Both the position numbers and the translations under genes were made by a program. A stretch of 64,000 nt of DNA from UBA1447 sp002329225. GTDB taxonomy: Bacteria; Bacillota; Clostridia; Oscillospirales; Acutalibacteraceae. The stretch spans positions 575,762-639,761 of the forward strand of contig JBMNVN010000001.1 in NCBI GenBank assembly GCA_050946835.1, in the 5' to 3' direction. The notes under the pieces are model-generated. The model saw only the letters and a list, made by a program, of their open reading frames with translations, was not told the origin of the DNA and did no database searches. Shown in pieces: positions 41,537 through 49,588 of the stretch; position 1 is the first letter of the stretch, and each line of letters begins with the position of its first letter.

Positions 41537-42190
41537 TTGAAGTATGATGCGGTTTTATTTGACTTTGACGGCACAATTGCCGAAACCGGCGAAGGGATTT
41601 TTAACGGCATCCGCCGTGCCTTGGAGCTTATGGGAGTAACGCCCCCGGAAGACGAAAAGCTCCGCTATTTTGTAGGCCCGCCTTTGCAGGAAAGCTTTAG
41701 TGTAATCTGCGGTTTTGACAATGAGCAGAGCACGGAGGCAATCAGGCTCTACCGAGAATATTATGCCGAAACGGGCATTTATGAACTTCACCTTTATGAC
41801 GGCATGGAACAGCTTTTCAGAAAACTGAAAGACGCCGGGGTAAAGTTGGCCGTTGCCAGCGCCAAGCCCGAAATTTATTTAAAAAAGATTGTGGAAAGAT
41901 TCGGCATGAGTGACCTTTTTGAAGGAATCGCCGGTACCGATTTAAAAGACCGTCATGCGGATAAATCCGTTATGATTAACCGACTGCTTAAAAATATGGA
42001 TATAACGGATGTCGGCAGGGTTTTGATGGTGGGCGACCGTTTTTATGATATTGAAGGGGCTAAAAAAGCGGGCGTTGACAGCGCCGGCGTGCTGTTCGGC
42101 TACGGCAGCAGGGAAGAACTTGAAAAGGCGGGAGCGGATTTTTTGGTTAGCAGTGCAGATGAATTATTTGATATTGTTTTAGGCAATTAA
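41537..42190 (+). CDS. HAD-superfamily phosphatase (phosphoglycolate phosphatase-like)
   Basis: 217 residues, starting at TTG 41537 behind AGGAGG. HAD motifs: DFDGTIAETGEG (nucleophile Asp about 9), VASAKPEIYLKK (motif II, Ser), the lysine in KDRHADKSVMINRLL and GDRFYDIEGAKKAGVDSAGV (motif IV, GDxxxD). The cap domain at about 17-90 is the helical C1 type of the Gph/PgmB-like group. Likely removes phosphate from a small sugar or glycolate phosphate; the substrate is unknown. Confidence 0.92.
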   Translation: MKYDAVLFDFDGTIAETGEGIFNGIRRALELMGVTPPEDEKLRYFVGPPLQESFSVICGFDNEQSTEAIRLYREYYAETGIYELHLYDGMEQLFRKLKDAGVKLAVASAKPEIYLKKIVERFGMSDLFEGIAGTDLKDRHADKSVMINRLLKNMDITDVGRVLMVGDRFYDIEGAKKAGVDSAGVLFGYGSREELEKAGADFLVSSADELFDIVLGN

Positions 42191-42247
42191 AAGTGATAAA
42201 ATTTTCACGGCAAAGCTCATATTAAAAATGTAAAGGGAGAGAATAAA

Positions 42248-43108
42248 GTGGCAGTAAATCGTCCCGGCAGACGCAAAACGGAACACTTCGGAAGAAAGGT
42301 TGTCTTTTTTTTAGGCATTGTTTTAGCAGTAATTTTTGTGGCGTTCTTTTTTAAGAATCTGCTGAGCAACAACGAAGATACGGTTTCGATTACAACCACA
42401 ACCGGTTCGGAGCAAACAAGCGATACTACCGAAGCGGAAGAAAGCGAAACCGAAAGTGAAACAACAACACAAACCACCACACGAATCGCCACAAGCGCCA
42501 CATCTACAACCGCAAAAGAGGCCGATGTCACCGTTTCGCCGGAAAGCCTGTTTTATGAGGCGGAACTTCCGATGTTGATTAATGCAAGCCATGCCTTGCC
42601 CTCAAATTACAAGCCCGATCTTGTTTCAATAGGCAACGGCTTTTCTTTGGAACGCAGGGCGGCGGCCGCCTGGGGTGCATTAAAGAGTGCGGCTGCAAAA
42701 GACGGAGTTTCTATTTGGGCAATTTCAGCATACAGGAGCATCGAAAAACAACAGTCGCTTTTTGACAACGGTGTTAAAAAGCGCATGAATAACGGCATGT
42801 CCAAGCAGGAGGCTGAAATAGAAACCGCAAAATGGATAGCTTACCCCGGCAAGAGTGAACACAACTCCGGTTTTGCAGTGGATGTAAACGAAGTAAACGA
42901 ATCTTTTGAAAACACAAAAACTTTCAAATGGCTTCAAAACAACGCTTACAAGTACGGTTTTATTTTGCGCTACCCCAAGAATAAAGTAAGTGTAACGGGG
43001 ATAAGTTATGAGCCCTGGCATTACCGCTATGTTGGCTCAAACCATGCGGTAATAATAAAAAACAAGGGCTTTGCTTTGGAAGAATACATTGACTACGCAA
43101 GCAGATAG
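42248..43108 (+). CDS. D-alanyl-D-alanine carboxypeptidase, VanY/M15 family
   Basis: 286 residues, from GTG 42248 behind GGGAGAG. An N-terminal transmembrane anchor (VVFFLGIVLAVIFVAFFF, about 17-35) is followed by a Thr/Ser/Glu-rich linker (about 40-95), then the M15B peptidase domain: SAYRSIEKQQSLFDNGV, GKSEHNSGFAVDVN (zinc His and Asp, about 205-218) and SYEPWHYRYVG (Glu and zinc His, about 258). It trims the last D-Ala of peptidoglycan stems outside the cell. No van cluster genes are nearby, so a housekeeping role is more likely than glycopeptide resistance. Confidence 0.93.
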   Translation: MAVNRPGRRKTEHFGRKVVFFLGIVLAVIFVAFFFKNLLSNNEDTVSITTTTGSEQTSDTTEAEESETESETTTQTTTRIATSATSTTAKEADVTVSPESLFYEAELPMLINASHALPSNYKPDLVSIGNGFSLERRAAAAWGALKSAAAKDGVSIWAISAYRSIEKQQSLFDNGVKKRMNNGMSKQEAEIETAKWIAYPGKSEHNSGFAVDVNEVNESFENTKTFKWLQNNAYKYGFILRYPKNKVSVTGISYEPWHYRYVGSNHAVIIKNKGFALEEYIDYASR

Positions 43109-43208
43109 TTGAGGTTCGATTGGCTTTTAAAGTCGCCCTAAACAATAATATGGATTCTTGCAAAAAGCTCTACTCGGATTGTATCCTAAAAACGATATAC
43201 GCAGCTCA

Positions 43209-43224
43209 ACAAATTTGAATTTGT
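43209..43224. repeat. 16-base palindrome before the KilA-N gene
   Basis: ACAAATT-TG-AATTTGT is a perfect palindrome directly before the GGAG ribosome site of the next gene, a place suited to translational or transcriptional self-control. Confidence 0.55.
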
Positions 43225-43236
43225 GGAGACAAGCAA

Positions 43237-44091
43237 ATGAGTAAGAAAACTTCATTGATTACCGTTCAAAGTTGCCCTGTAACGATTATGCACTTTGACC
43301 AGCGGGATTATATCAGTCTTACCGATATGGCAAAGGCAAGGTCAGATGCAACTCGTGCCGCTGATGTGATTAAAAATTGGCTGCGCACTCGCTCCACACT
43401 GGAATTTCTCGGAACATGGGAGATTTTATATAATCCGGATTTTAAAGTGGTCGAATTCGACCACTTTAGAAGTGAAGCGGGATTACATACTTTTACACTC
43501 AGCGCAAAAGAGTGGATAGATAAAACAAGGGCTATAGGTATTTATGTGCAGACCGGACGATACGGGGGAACATACGCACATAAGGATATTGCCTTTGAAT
43601 TCGGCTCGGCCATCAGTCCGATTTTTAAACTGTATTTACTGAAAGAATATCAAAGACTAAAAGATGAAGAAAACGACCGTTTGAAACTGGAATGGAATGC
43701 CAAGAGGTTTCTATCAAAAAACAATTATCTTATTCACACCGATGCTGTAAAAACTTACATTATTCCCCGGAGAGATTATGCGGAAAATACGGAATGGCTT
43801 GCCTATGCAGACGAGGCCGACATGCTCAATGTGGCGTTATTCGGCTGTACAGCCAAGGCGTGGCGGGATGCCAATCCGGATATTGCAAAAAACAGCAATA
43901 TTCGTGACCATGCTTCAATTGCGGAACTGACCGTGTTGTCTAACTTGGAAACACACAATGCAGAACTGATAAAAAACGGAATAAGCAAGAAAGAGAGATT
44001 TGAGACTTTGCGCAATATCGCCGAGTACCAGTTGCAGGTATTGTCGGAGGCGGACAAAATCAAGGAATTGCCAATTGAGCAGAAAGGATAG
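43237..44091 (+). CDS. KilA-N domain protein
   Basis: 284 residues. The KilA-N DNA-binding domain is at the N-terminus (about 20-140): DYISLTDMAKARSDATRAAD, then NWLRTRSTLEFLGTWEILYN, then GTYAHKDIAFEFGSAISPIF, then KLYLLKEYQRLKDEE. The C-terminal part (about 160-280) is helical with ADEADMLNVALFGCTAKAWR and NIRDHASIAELTVLSNLETH. Such proteins come from phages and large DNA viruses but also stand alone in bacterial genomes as possible regulators or defence parts. No other phage gene is adjacent. Confidence 0.9.
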   Translation: MSKKTSLITVQSCPVTIMHFDQRDYISLTDMAKARSDATRAADVIKNWLRTRSTLEFLGTWEILYNPDFKVVEFDHFRSEAGLHTFTLSAKEWIDKTRAIGIYVQTGRYGGTYAHKDIAFEFGSAISPIFKLYLLKEYQRLKDEENDRLKLEWNAKRFLSKNNYLIHTDAVKTYIIPRRDYAENTEWLAYADEADMLNVALFGCTAKAWRDANPDIAKNSNIRDHASIAELTVLSNLETHNAELIKNGISKKERFETLRNIAEYQLQVLSEADKIKELPIEQKG

Positions 44092-44322
44092 CACCGCATA
44101 TCATCGGTAGCAGGTATAGAGGAGCAAAAATACTGCAAATTATTATCTGCTCAATTTTCATATCAAAGATGTTAAATTGCAATGTTATTGCACATAATTA
44201 TTTTACAAGAAAAGTAGCCTTGAATGCTGATTATGCGGTTATTTCCGCTATAGCGTCCAAGGCTTTCCGGTTTATTTTTAGGCTCCTGTTTTTCAACCGC
44301 TTTCCGTTTCAATCACAACCGT

Positions 44323-45075
44323 TTAAATCAACTCCACATCCGCATAAACCGGATAGTGGTCCGAGGGCAAACGCCCGTCTATCTCTTCGGTAACAACACG
44401 ATAAACAAGGGGTTTCACTTTGTCATTTACCAAAACAAAGTCAATAACTCCGCCTACATCGGGGTCCGTTTTGTAGTTGTGGAAAGTTCTGCTGTCCATC
44501 GTATCCGGGGCGAGGTGCTTGGTGTCCCGAAGTGTGCCGCTCATAAGGCGCTGATAAAACTCGCCGCCCTCAAACAGGTTAAAGTCCCCCGTGCAGACAA
44601 CGGGCAAATCAAAGCTCCCGGCTTTTTTTAATATCATATCCACGCCGTTTCCTATAGCGATAGGGCCGACGTGATCCAGGTGGGTGTTGATGTGAGCAAA
44701 ACGGGAGCCGTTTTCTTTATTTTCTAAAACCGCCCAGGTGCAGATGCGTATGCAGGCTGCGTCCCAACCCCTGGATGGTTTTTCAGGGGTTTCGGAAAGC
44801 CAGAAGTTCCCCGAATCAATCAGACTGAATTTTTCCCGCAGATAAAAAACGGCGCTGTATTCCCCGCGATTTTTTCCGTTTTCCCGACCGACGCCTACAA
44901 AGTCGTAATCGGTCAGGCTTTTTTTCAGCCAGGTCATCCACGCCGGCGTTGCCTCCTGAACTCCAAGGGTATCGGGGCTATAATTAATAATTGCCTTTGC
45001 CGCCGCTTTTTTCCGCTTTTTCATAACATTCTCACCGGAACCTGAACAAAGCAAATTAAAGCTCATTATCCTCAC
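44323..45075 (-). CDS. Endonuclease/exonuclease/phosphatase-family hydrolase 1
   Basis: 250 residues with the EEP fold: RIMSFNLLCSG (Asn), LGVQEATPAWM (metal Glu about 42), NTHLDHVGPIA, VVCTGDFNLFEG (Asp/Asn about 162) and LPSDHYPVYADVEL (Asp-His end). No signal peptide. The substrate could be DNA, a phosphoinositide-like lipid or a sugar phosphate; related proteins often sit beside sugar transport genes. A close paralogue lies at 46777-47664 on the other side of the symporter. The 231 bases downstream (44092-44322) hold only a short TGCAAT/ATTGCA dyad and no gene that I can support. Confidence 0.9.
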   Translation of the reverse strand: MRIMSFNLLCSGSGENVMKKRKKAAAKAIINYSPDTLGVQEATPAWMTWLKKSLTDYDFVGVGRENGKNRGEYSAVFYLREKFSLIDSGNFWLSETPEKPSRGWDAACIRICTWAVLENKENGSRFAHINTHLDHVGPIAIGNGVDMILKKAGSFDLPVVCTGDFNLFEGGEFYQRLMSGTLRDTKHLAPDTMDSRTFHNYKTDPDVGGVIDFVLVNDKVKPLVYRVVTEEIDGRLPSDHYPVYADVELI

Positions 45076-45160
45076 TTGTAAATCCCCCTTTTGCTGTCAT
45101 TTATTATTGCCGGCATTATTTTACCACGGCTTATCTTCCCGTGCAATCGGGGAATGACAA

Positions 45161-45190
45161 TTGACACCCGACGAGGGTATAAAGTATTAT
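45161..45190 (+). promoter_or_regulatory. Promoter for the GPH symporter gene
   Basis: TTGACA (45161-45166), 18-base spacer, TATTAT (45185-45190). The start codon is 34 bases downstream behind AAGGAG. Confidence 0.75.
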
Positions 45191-45223
45191 AGGATAAATC
45201 AATATTAAGGAGAATACAGGCTG

Positions 45224-46714
45224 ATGAAAACTGAAACCGCCCCCGTTGCCAATCCCTCCGGCAACTCCGATGCTAAACTGAGCATGAAAGAAAAGCTTGC
45301 TTTTTCGGTGGGAGAGCTTTACTGCAGCGGCGCCACCACCCTTATAGCTTCCGTCTACATGGTGTTCCTTGTAATAAACGGTCTTAAACCCACGCTCGCC
45401 GCCTCTATTATAATGATAGCCAAAATCTGGGACGCAGTAACCGACCCGGCTATGGGTATTATATCCGACAACACCAGAACAAAATGGGGCAGAAGACGCC
45501 CTTATATTTTTTCAGGTGCGTTTTTGCTGATTTTTTCTCTGGCATTGCTGTTTATGCCTTTGAATGCCGTAAAAAGCAACGCCTTTAAGTATTTTGTTTA
45601 CTTGCTCGCTTATCTGATTTACAACACCCTGTCCACAATGATAAATGTCCCCTATCTGTCCATGACGGCGGAATTGACTTCCGATTTTTATGAAAAGAAC
45701 AAACTCAATGTTATCCGTCAGGTTTTTGCCATGATAGCCGGAGCCGTTTCGGGCGGAGTTCCGATTGTATTGCTTGAAAAACTCCACAAGGGTGAAATGC
45801 CGTTGAGAACTTTCAGTCTGCTGATGATTTTCGGCTTCGGCATATATTATGCCGTTCCCCTGATTATAGCTTCCACCTTTGCCAAAGAGCGCACTCCCAT
45901 ACCCGAAGAAAAACTCAAGTTTTCGCTGAAGAACTTTTTGCTTCCCCTTAAGCTCAAAGCTTTTGTTTACCTGCTGCTGATGTATTTTTTGGCTTACTCT
46001 TCATTAGACCTCATCACTACCAACATAGTCTGGGTTGTCAATTACGGGTTTGAAATTAAAAGTTACAGTTCTTTTGTTATTTTGGTTCTTATATCGGTTT
46101 CCTATGCGGTTACAATACCTTTTTATCATTACATGATGAAAAAAGATAAGGCAAAGCCACTCCTTTACCGTGCGGGCATACCTCTTTACATGCTGGGCAT
46201 CACCGCCTTGTGTTTATATCCCCGAGGCTTTAACGACTATTTGATTTTGCCCCTTTGTGTTCTTGTCGGTTTCGGCATGAGCGGTTGTATGCTTATGCCC
46301 TGGATTATTTTCCCCGATGTGGTGGATGTTGGAGAATTAAAGTTCGGAACCCGCAACACCGGTTCTTTCAGCGGATTGATGACCTTTGTGCGCAAAACCA
46401 CTACGGCAACATCCATACTTATTTCAGGAGCGGTGCTGGATCTTACAAAATTCAAAAAGCCCGTAACGGATTATACTACAGGGCTTGTCACCTCATTTGA
46501 GCAGCCTTTGTCCGCAATATGGGGACTTCGCATGGTAATTATGGTGCCCATACTCATATTTATGACCATAGCCTTTTGGGCGGCTAAAAAGCTGACCCTG
46601 AACCCCCAAAGGAGTTCTTTAATTCAACGAATTCTTACAAAGGAAACGGATATAGATTCGCTTAGCGAAGAAGAAATGGCCGAATACAAGGCCATCCGAA
46701 AAGAGCTTTTCTGA
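45224..46714 (+). CDS. GPH-family (glycoside/pentoside/hexuronide) cation symporter 1
   Basis: 496 residues with about 12 membrane segments. Family signs: KLAFSVGELYCSGATTLIAS at the first helix, IWDAVTDPAMGIISDNTRTK followed by WGRRRPYI (loop 2-3 signature, about 70-95), and PYLSMTAELTSDF. The C-terminal cytoplasmic tail (about 460-496) is charged and lacks an IIA domain. It takes up a glycoside with Na+ or H+. It is flanked by two EEP hydrolases that run in the opposite direction. Confidence 0.93.
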   Translation: MKTETAPVANPSGNSDAKLSMKEKLAFSVGELYCSGATTLIASVYMVFLVINGLKPTLAASIIMIAKIWDAVTDPAMGIISDNTRTKWGRRRPYIFSGAFLLIFSLALLFMPLNAVKSNAFKYFVYLLAYLIYNTLSTMINVPYLSMTAELTSDFYEKNKLNVIRQVFAMIAGAVSGGVPIVLLEKLHKGEMPLRTFSLLMIFGFGIYYAVPLIIASTFAKERTPIPEEKLKFSLKNFLLPLKLKAFVYLLLMYFLAYSSLDLITTNIVWVVNYGFEIKSYSSFVILVLISVSYAVTIPFYHYMMKKDKAKPLLYRAGIPLYMLGITALCLYPRGFNDYLILPLCVLVGFGMSGCMLMPWIIFPDVVDVGELKFGTRNTGSFSGLMTFVRKTTTATSILISGAVLDLTKFKKPVTDYTTGLVTSFEQPLSAIWGLRMVIMVPILIFMTIAFWAAKKLTLNPQRSSLIQRILTKETDIDSLSEEEMAEYKAIRKELF

Positions 46715-46730
46715 TAAGATTTGATAAACT

Positions 46731-46767
46731 CAAGAGCGCCCCGCAAATCGGAGCGCTCTTGTTTTTT
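46731..46767 (+). terminator. Strong terminator after GPH symporter 1
   Basis: CAAGAGCGC and GCGCTCTTG form a 9-base perfect stem, extended by partial pairing inside, followed by TTTTTT. Confidence 0.92.
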
Positions 46768-46776
46768 CACTTTTAT

Positions 46777-47664
46777 TTAGTCTGCATTTATTATTACATC
46801 CGCATAGAGGGGATAGTGGTCGGAGGGTTGCCTCGAATTTTGCGGTTCGGTTATAACCCTGTAAACCATGGGGCTTACCTTGTTGTTTACAAAAATAAAA
46901 TCGATTATGACGGCGGGATTCGGCGTTGCGCTAAATCCGTGGTAGGTCGGAGCGTCCATCGTATCGGGCGCAAGAAACTTGGTATCGTGCAATAGGCCGG
47001 TGGAAGTAATTTTATTATAAAGAGCGGATCCCTGACGGAAGTTGAAGTCCCCGGTGCAAATAAGCGGCAGGTCAAACTCGGCCGCCTTTGCCAATATCAT
47101 GTCCACGCTGTTTTTTCGAGCCTCCGCACCCGCATTGTCAAAATGCGTGTTCATGTGTACGTATTGTTCGCCGGTTTTTTTGTTTTCCAACATTGCCCAG
47201 GTGCAGACACGCCTGCAATCCGCATCCCAGCCGTAAGAAGGCTCATCGGGAGTTTCAGACAGCCAGAAAGTGCCGGAATCCAATACCCTATACTTGGCCC
47301 TGAGATAGTAAATGGCGGAAAATTCACCGCCGTATTTGCCGTCGTCCCGGCCTACCCCCACATAGTTATATTCCGGCAAGGTCAGGTTCAGCCATGCTAT
47401 CCAACCGTAGTGAGCCTCCTGAAGGCCGAAAGAGTCGGGCATATATTCGGCTATGGTTCTTGTGACCAAACCCAGTCGGCTTGTAATAAAGTTTTCCTCC
47501 GCACCGAGGGTCAGAACATTAAAGCTCATTACCCGGATTGAGTCTTCCGCCACGGGGTAAGCTCTTCTGTCCGATTTTGCGGCATAAGCTAACTGGCTGA
47601 ATATCATTGCAATCGCCGTAATATAACTGATAACTTTTTGTATAAAGCTTTTAATTTTTTCCAT
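46777..47664 (-). CDS. Endonuclease/exonuclease/phosphatase-family hydrolase 2, secreted
   Basis: 295 residues with an N-terminal signal peptide or anchor (VISYITAIAMIFSQLAYAAK), so it is probably exported, unlike its paralogue. EEP motifs: RVMSFNVLTLG, FGLQEAHYGWIAW (Glu), VHMNTHFDNAGAEARKNSVD, LICTGDFNFRQG and QPSDHYPLYADVII. It is clearly related to the 44323-45075 protein along the whole domain (compare SETPDEPSYGWDADC with SETPEKPSRGWDAAC). It may act on an extracellular phosphoester. Confidence 0.9.
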   Translation of the reverse strand: MEKIKSFIQKVISYITAIAMIFSQLAYAAKSDRRAYPVAEDSIRVMSFNVLTLGAEENFITSRLGLVTRTIAEYMPDSFGLQEAHYGWIAWLNLTLPEYNYVGVGRDDGKYGGEFSAIYYLRAKYRVLDSGTFWLSETPDEPSYGWDADCRRVCTWAMLENKKTGEQYVHMNTHFDNAGAEARKNSVDMILAKAAEFDLPLICTGDFNFRQGSALYNKITSTGLLHDTKFLAPDTMDAPTYHGFSATPNPAVIIDFIFVNNKVSPMVYRVITEPQNSRQPSDHYPLYADVIINAD

Positions 47665-47678
47665 TTTCCTCTCCCTTT

Positions 47679-48266
47679 CTATTCTTCAGTGTCGGCGGGT
47701 TGCTCAAGACTAAGCCCAAGTTGTGCAATTTTATCCCGCAGTTTTAAAAAATCTTCAAAGGCTTCCGGTTTGCGCCGGGGGTCCCTTAGTATGGCCGCCG
47801 GGTGAAAGGTGCCCATAAACAGTATGCCGCCCTTTTCAATAAAATCGCCGTGCTCTTGAGTCACTTTAAAATTCGGGGCGATAAGCCGCTGAGCGGAAAT
47901 CCGCCCTAAACAGACTATTATTTTTGGGCGCATTTGCCGGACCTGTTCCCTGAGCCAGTCTATACAGACCTCCGTCTCCTCCGGGCGGGGATCCCTGTTC
48001 TGCGGAGGACGGCATTTGACCACATTACCGATAAAAACATTTGTGTTGCGCTCCAAGCCGATATAGTCCAAGAACTTATCAAGCAACTGCCCGGCACGGC
48101 CGACAAAAGGCTCGCCGGTCAAATCTTCCTGTTCGCCGGGGCCTTCGCCAACAAAAAGGATTTCGGCATTTTTTTGCCCTGCGCCGAACACCACGTTGGT
48201 TCTTGTCTTGTACAGCTCACATTTTTCACAGTTCATGCACGCATCTTTCAGTTCTTGCCAGTTCAT
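47679..48266 (-). CDS. Uracil-DNA glycosylase, family 4 (iron-sulfur)
   Basis: 195 residues. Removes uracil from DNA. The iron-sulfur cysteines are visible as CMNCEKCELYKTRT (about 10-20), then C in VVKCRPPQNRDPRPEETEVC. Active-site motifs: LFVGEGPGEQEDLTGEPFVG (about 37-56) and the late FMGTFHPAAILRDP (His about 155). The start is followed by a normal family length. It lies 14 bases before the EEP gene and may be co-transcribed with it. Confidence 0.94.
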   Translation of the reverse strand: MNWQELKDACMNCEKCELYKTRTNVVFGAGQKNAEILFVGEGPGEQEDLTGEPFVGRAGQLLDKFLDYIGLERNTNVFIGNVVKCRPPQNRDPRPEETEVCIDWLREQVRQMRPKIIVCLGRISAQRLIAPNFKVTQEHGDFIEKGGILFMGTFHPAAILRDPRRKPEAFEDFLKLRDKIAQLGLSLEQPADTEE

Positions 48267-48353
48267 AGGTATCTACACCCTTATATTCATACTCTGATTA
48301 TATTATACACTGAAAAACCTGTTATTGTGCAACCCCGCACGATTTTTTCCGAT

Positions 48354-49580
48354 TTAACGGAATGTAAAAAAGTATTGCTGCTTAAACGCCGTGGGGCAGT
48401 ATGCAATTAAAACAAGGTCCGGTTTAAACTCTTCTATATATTCTTTAACGGAGCCGGTGTGGTAACGCAGGTCAATCATCGTTATTTCTCCACCTGCGGC
48501 AAGGGAAAGGAAGGGGCCTAAAGTATCCCCGAAGGAATCCCTCAGCATAAGAATTTTTTTGCCCGGAATTTTATGACTGCGGCAATGTATAAGCGAGCCT
48601 CCTCCGCCCGCATAGACGGCATAACTGTTGACATTAAAATAATCCTTTTTTAAGTGCTCTCTGAATATCCAAACCTCTTCAAAACTTCCCGTTCTTTTTA
48701 TCGCCGGTGTGTCTTTTTTAATAAACTCGCAGGAAAAGTGCGTATCGTATTCCGGAAGGATTAGCGGGAAGTCATCCGTACCCGCATAATACCTGCCCAC
48801 TCGTCTGCCGATACTGCCCAAAAAGATATCCTCATGGGTTTCCGTCTTAAATTTTTCCGCCTCCAACAAGTTCAGGTCCATATTAAAACCGTAAGCGGTA
48901 TTAAGCTTTTTGCCGAGTTCCCCCGCCGCCAAAAGTGCGGTTTGAGGTAGCCAGTGGTGGTCCGTTTTGAAAAACGCCGGATTTTTACCCGCCTGCTCAC
49001 CGGGAAACAAATCACGCAGATCCAGACTGTCCACGCCCCGTTTTTTAAGTTCGGCAATAAAGTTGTCCGCATTTTCATTGCTGTAATCAGACACACCGCA
49101 GGGAAGACCCGGGTTGTTTTTCTGCACCTTAAAAGGGCATTGCACATACATGAGCGGAATACCTTTTTCGGCAAGGCTGTTTTTAAATTCCGCCACATTC
49201 GCCGCCTTTTCGGGCAAATCGTTTTCTTTTTGCGTCACATAGGTGAGAGCGCCGTTATCAAGTTTTACAACCTTCAGCTCCGGGTCTTCTTCAAACACGC
49301 AGCGGACACCGTTGACCCGCTGAACAAGACCGAAAAGGTTTATATAATTTTCCTTAAAAGCAATGATGTCGTTAATGTTGTGCAGCGACTCATAGGCGGT
49401 CAGCACCGCCGCCTTTGCCTTTGAGGGGAAAGTTTTGCCCTCGCCCAGATACGCTGAATATAAATCCGCAAACCGCTCGCTGTCGTTTAAGGCTTTGCAA
49501 CACGTGGCAAAAAGCCCTGTAAAAATGAAGGCTGAAAACAACACTGCGGTGATTATTTGCCGGTTGATTTTTACTTTCAT
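48354..49580 (-). CDS. DHHW-family (AlgJ/AlgX-like) protein
   Basis: 408 residues with an N-terminal membrane anchor or signal (IITAVLFSAFIFTGLFATCC). The DHHW motif is seen in FFKTDHHWLPQTALLAAGEL (about 210) and the SGNH-type Ser in ILMLRDSFGDTLGPFLS (about 350). Such proteins work with an MBOAT acyltransferase to O-acetylate an exopolymer outside the cell, as AlgX/AlgJ do with AlgI. The MBOAT gene is directly upstream, 8 bases away. Confidence 0.9.
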   Translation of the reverse strand: MKVKINRQIITAVLFSAFIFTGLFATCCKALNDSERFADLYSAYLGEGKTFPSKAKAAVLTAYESLHNINDIIAFKENYINLFGLVQRVNGVRCVFEEDPELKVVKLDNGALTYVTQKENDLPEKAANVAEFKNSLAEKGIPLMYVQCPFKVQKNNPGLPCGVSDYSNENADNFIAELKKRGVDSLDLRDLFPGEQAGKNPAFFKTDHHWLPQTALLAAGELGKKLNTAYGFNMDLNLLEAEKFKTETHEDIFLGSIGRRVGRYYAGTDDFPLILPEYDTHFSCEFIKKDTPAIKRTGSFEEVWIFREHLKKDYFNVNSYAVYAGGGGSLIHCRSHKIPGKKILMLRDSFGDTLGPFLSLAAGGEITMIDLRYHTGSVKEYIEEFKPDLVLIAYCPTAFKQQYFFTFR

Positions 49581-49588
49581 ATCCGCAC

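Noticed and set aside
42248..43108. Glycopeptide resistance function for the VanY-like protein
   Set aside because: No vanHAX, vanRS or other resistance genes are near; a general D,D-carboxypeptidase role is the simpler reading.
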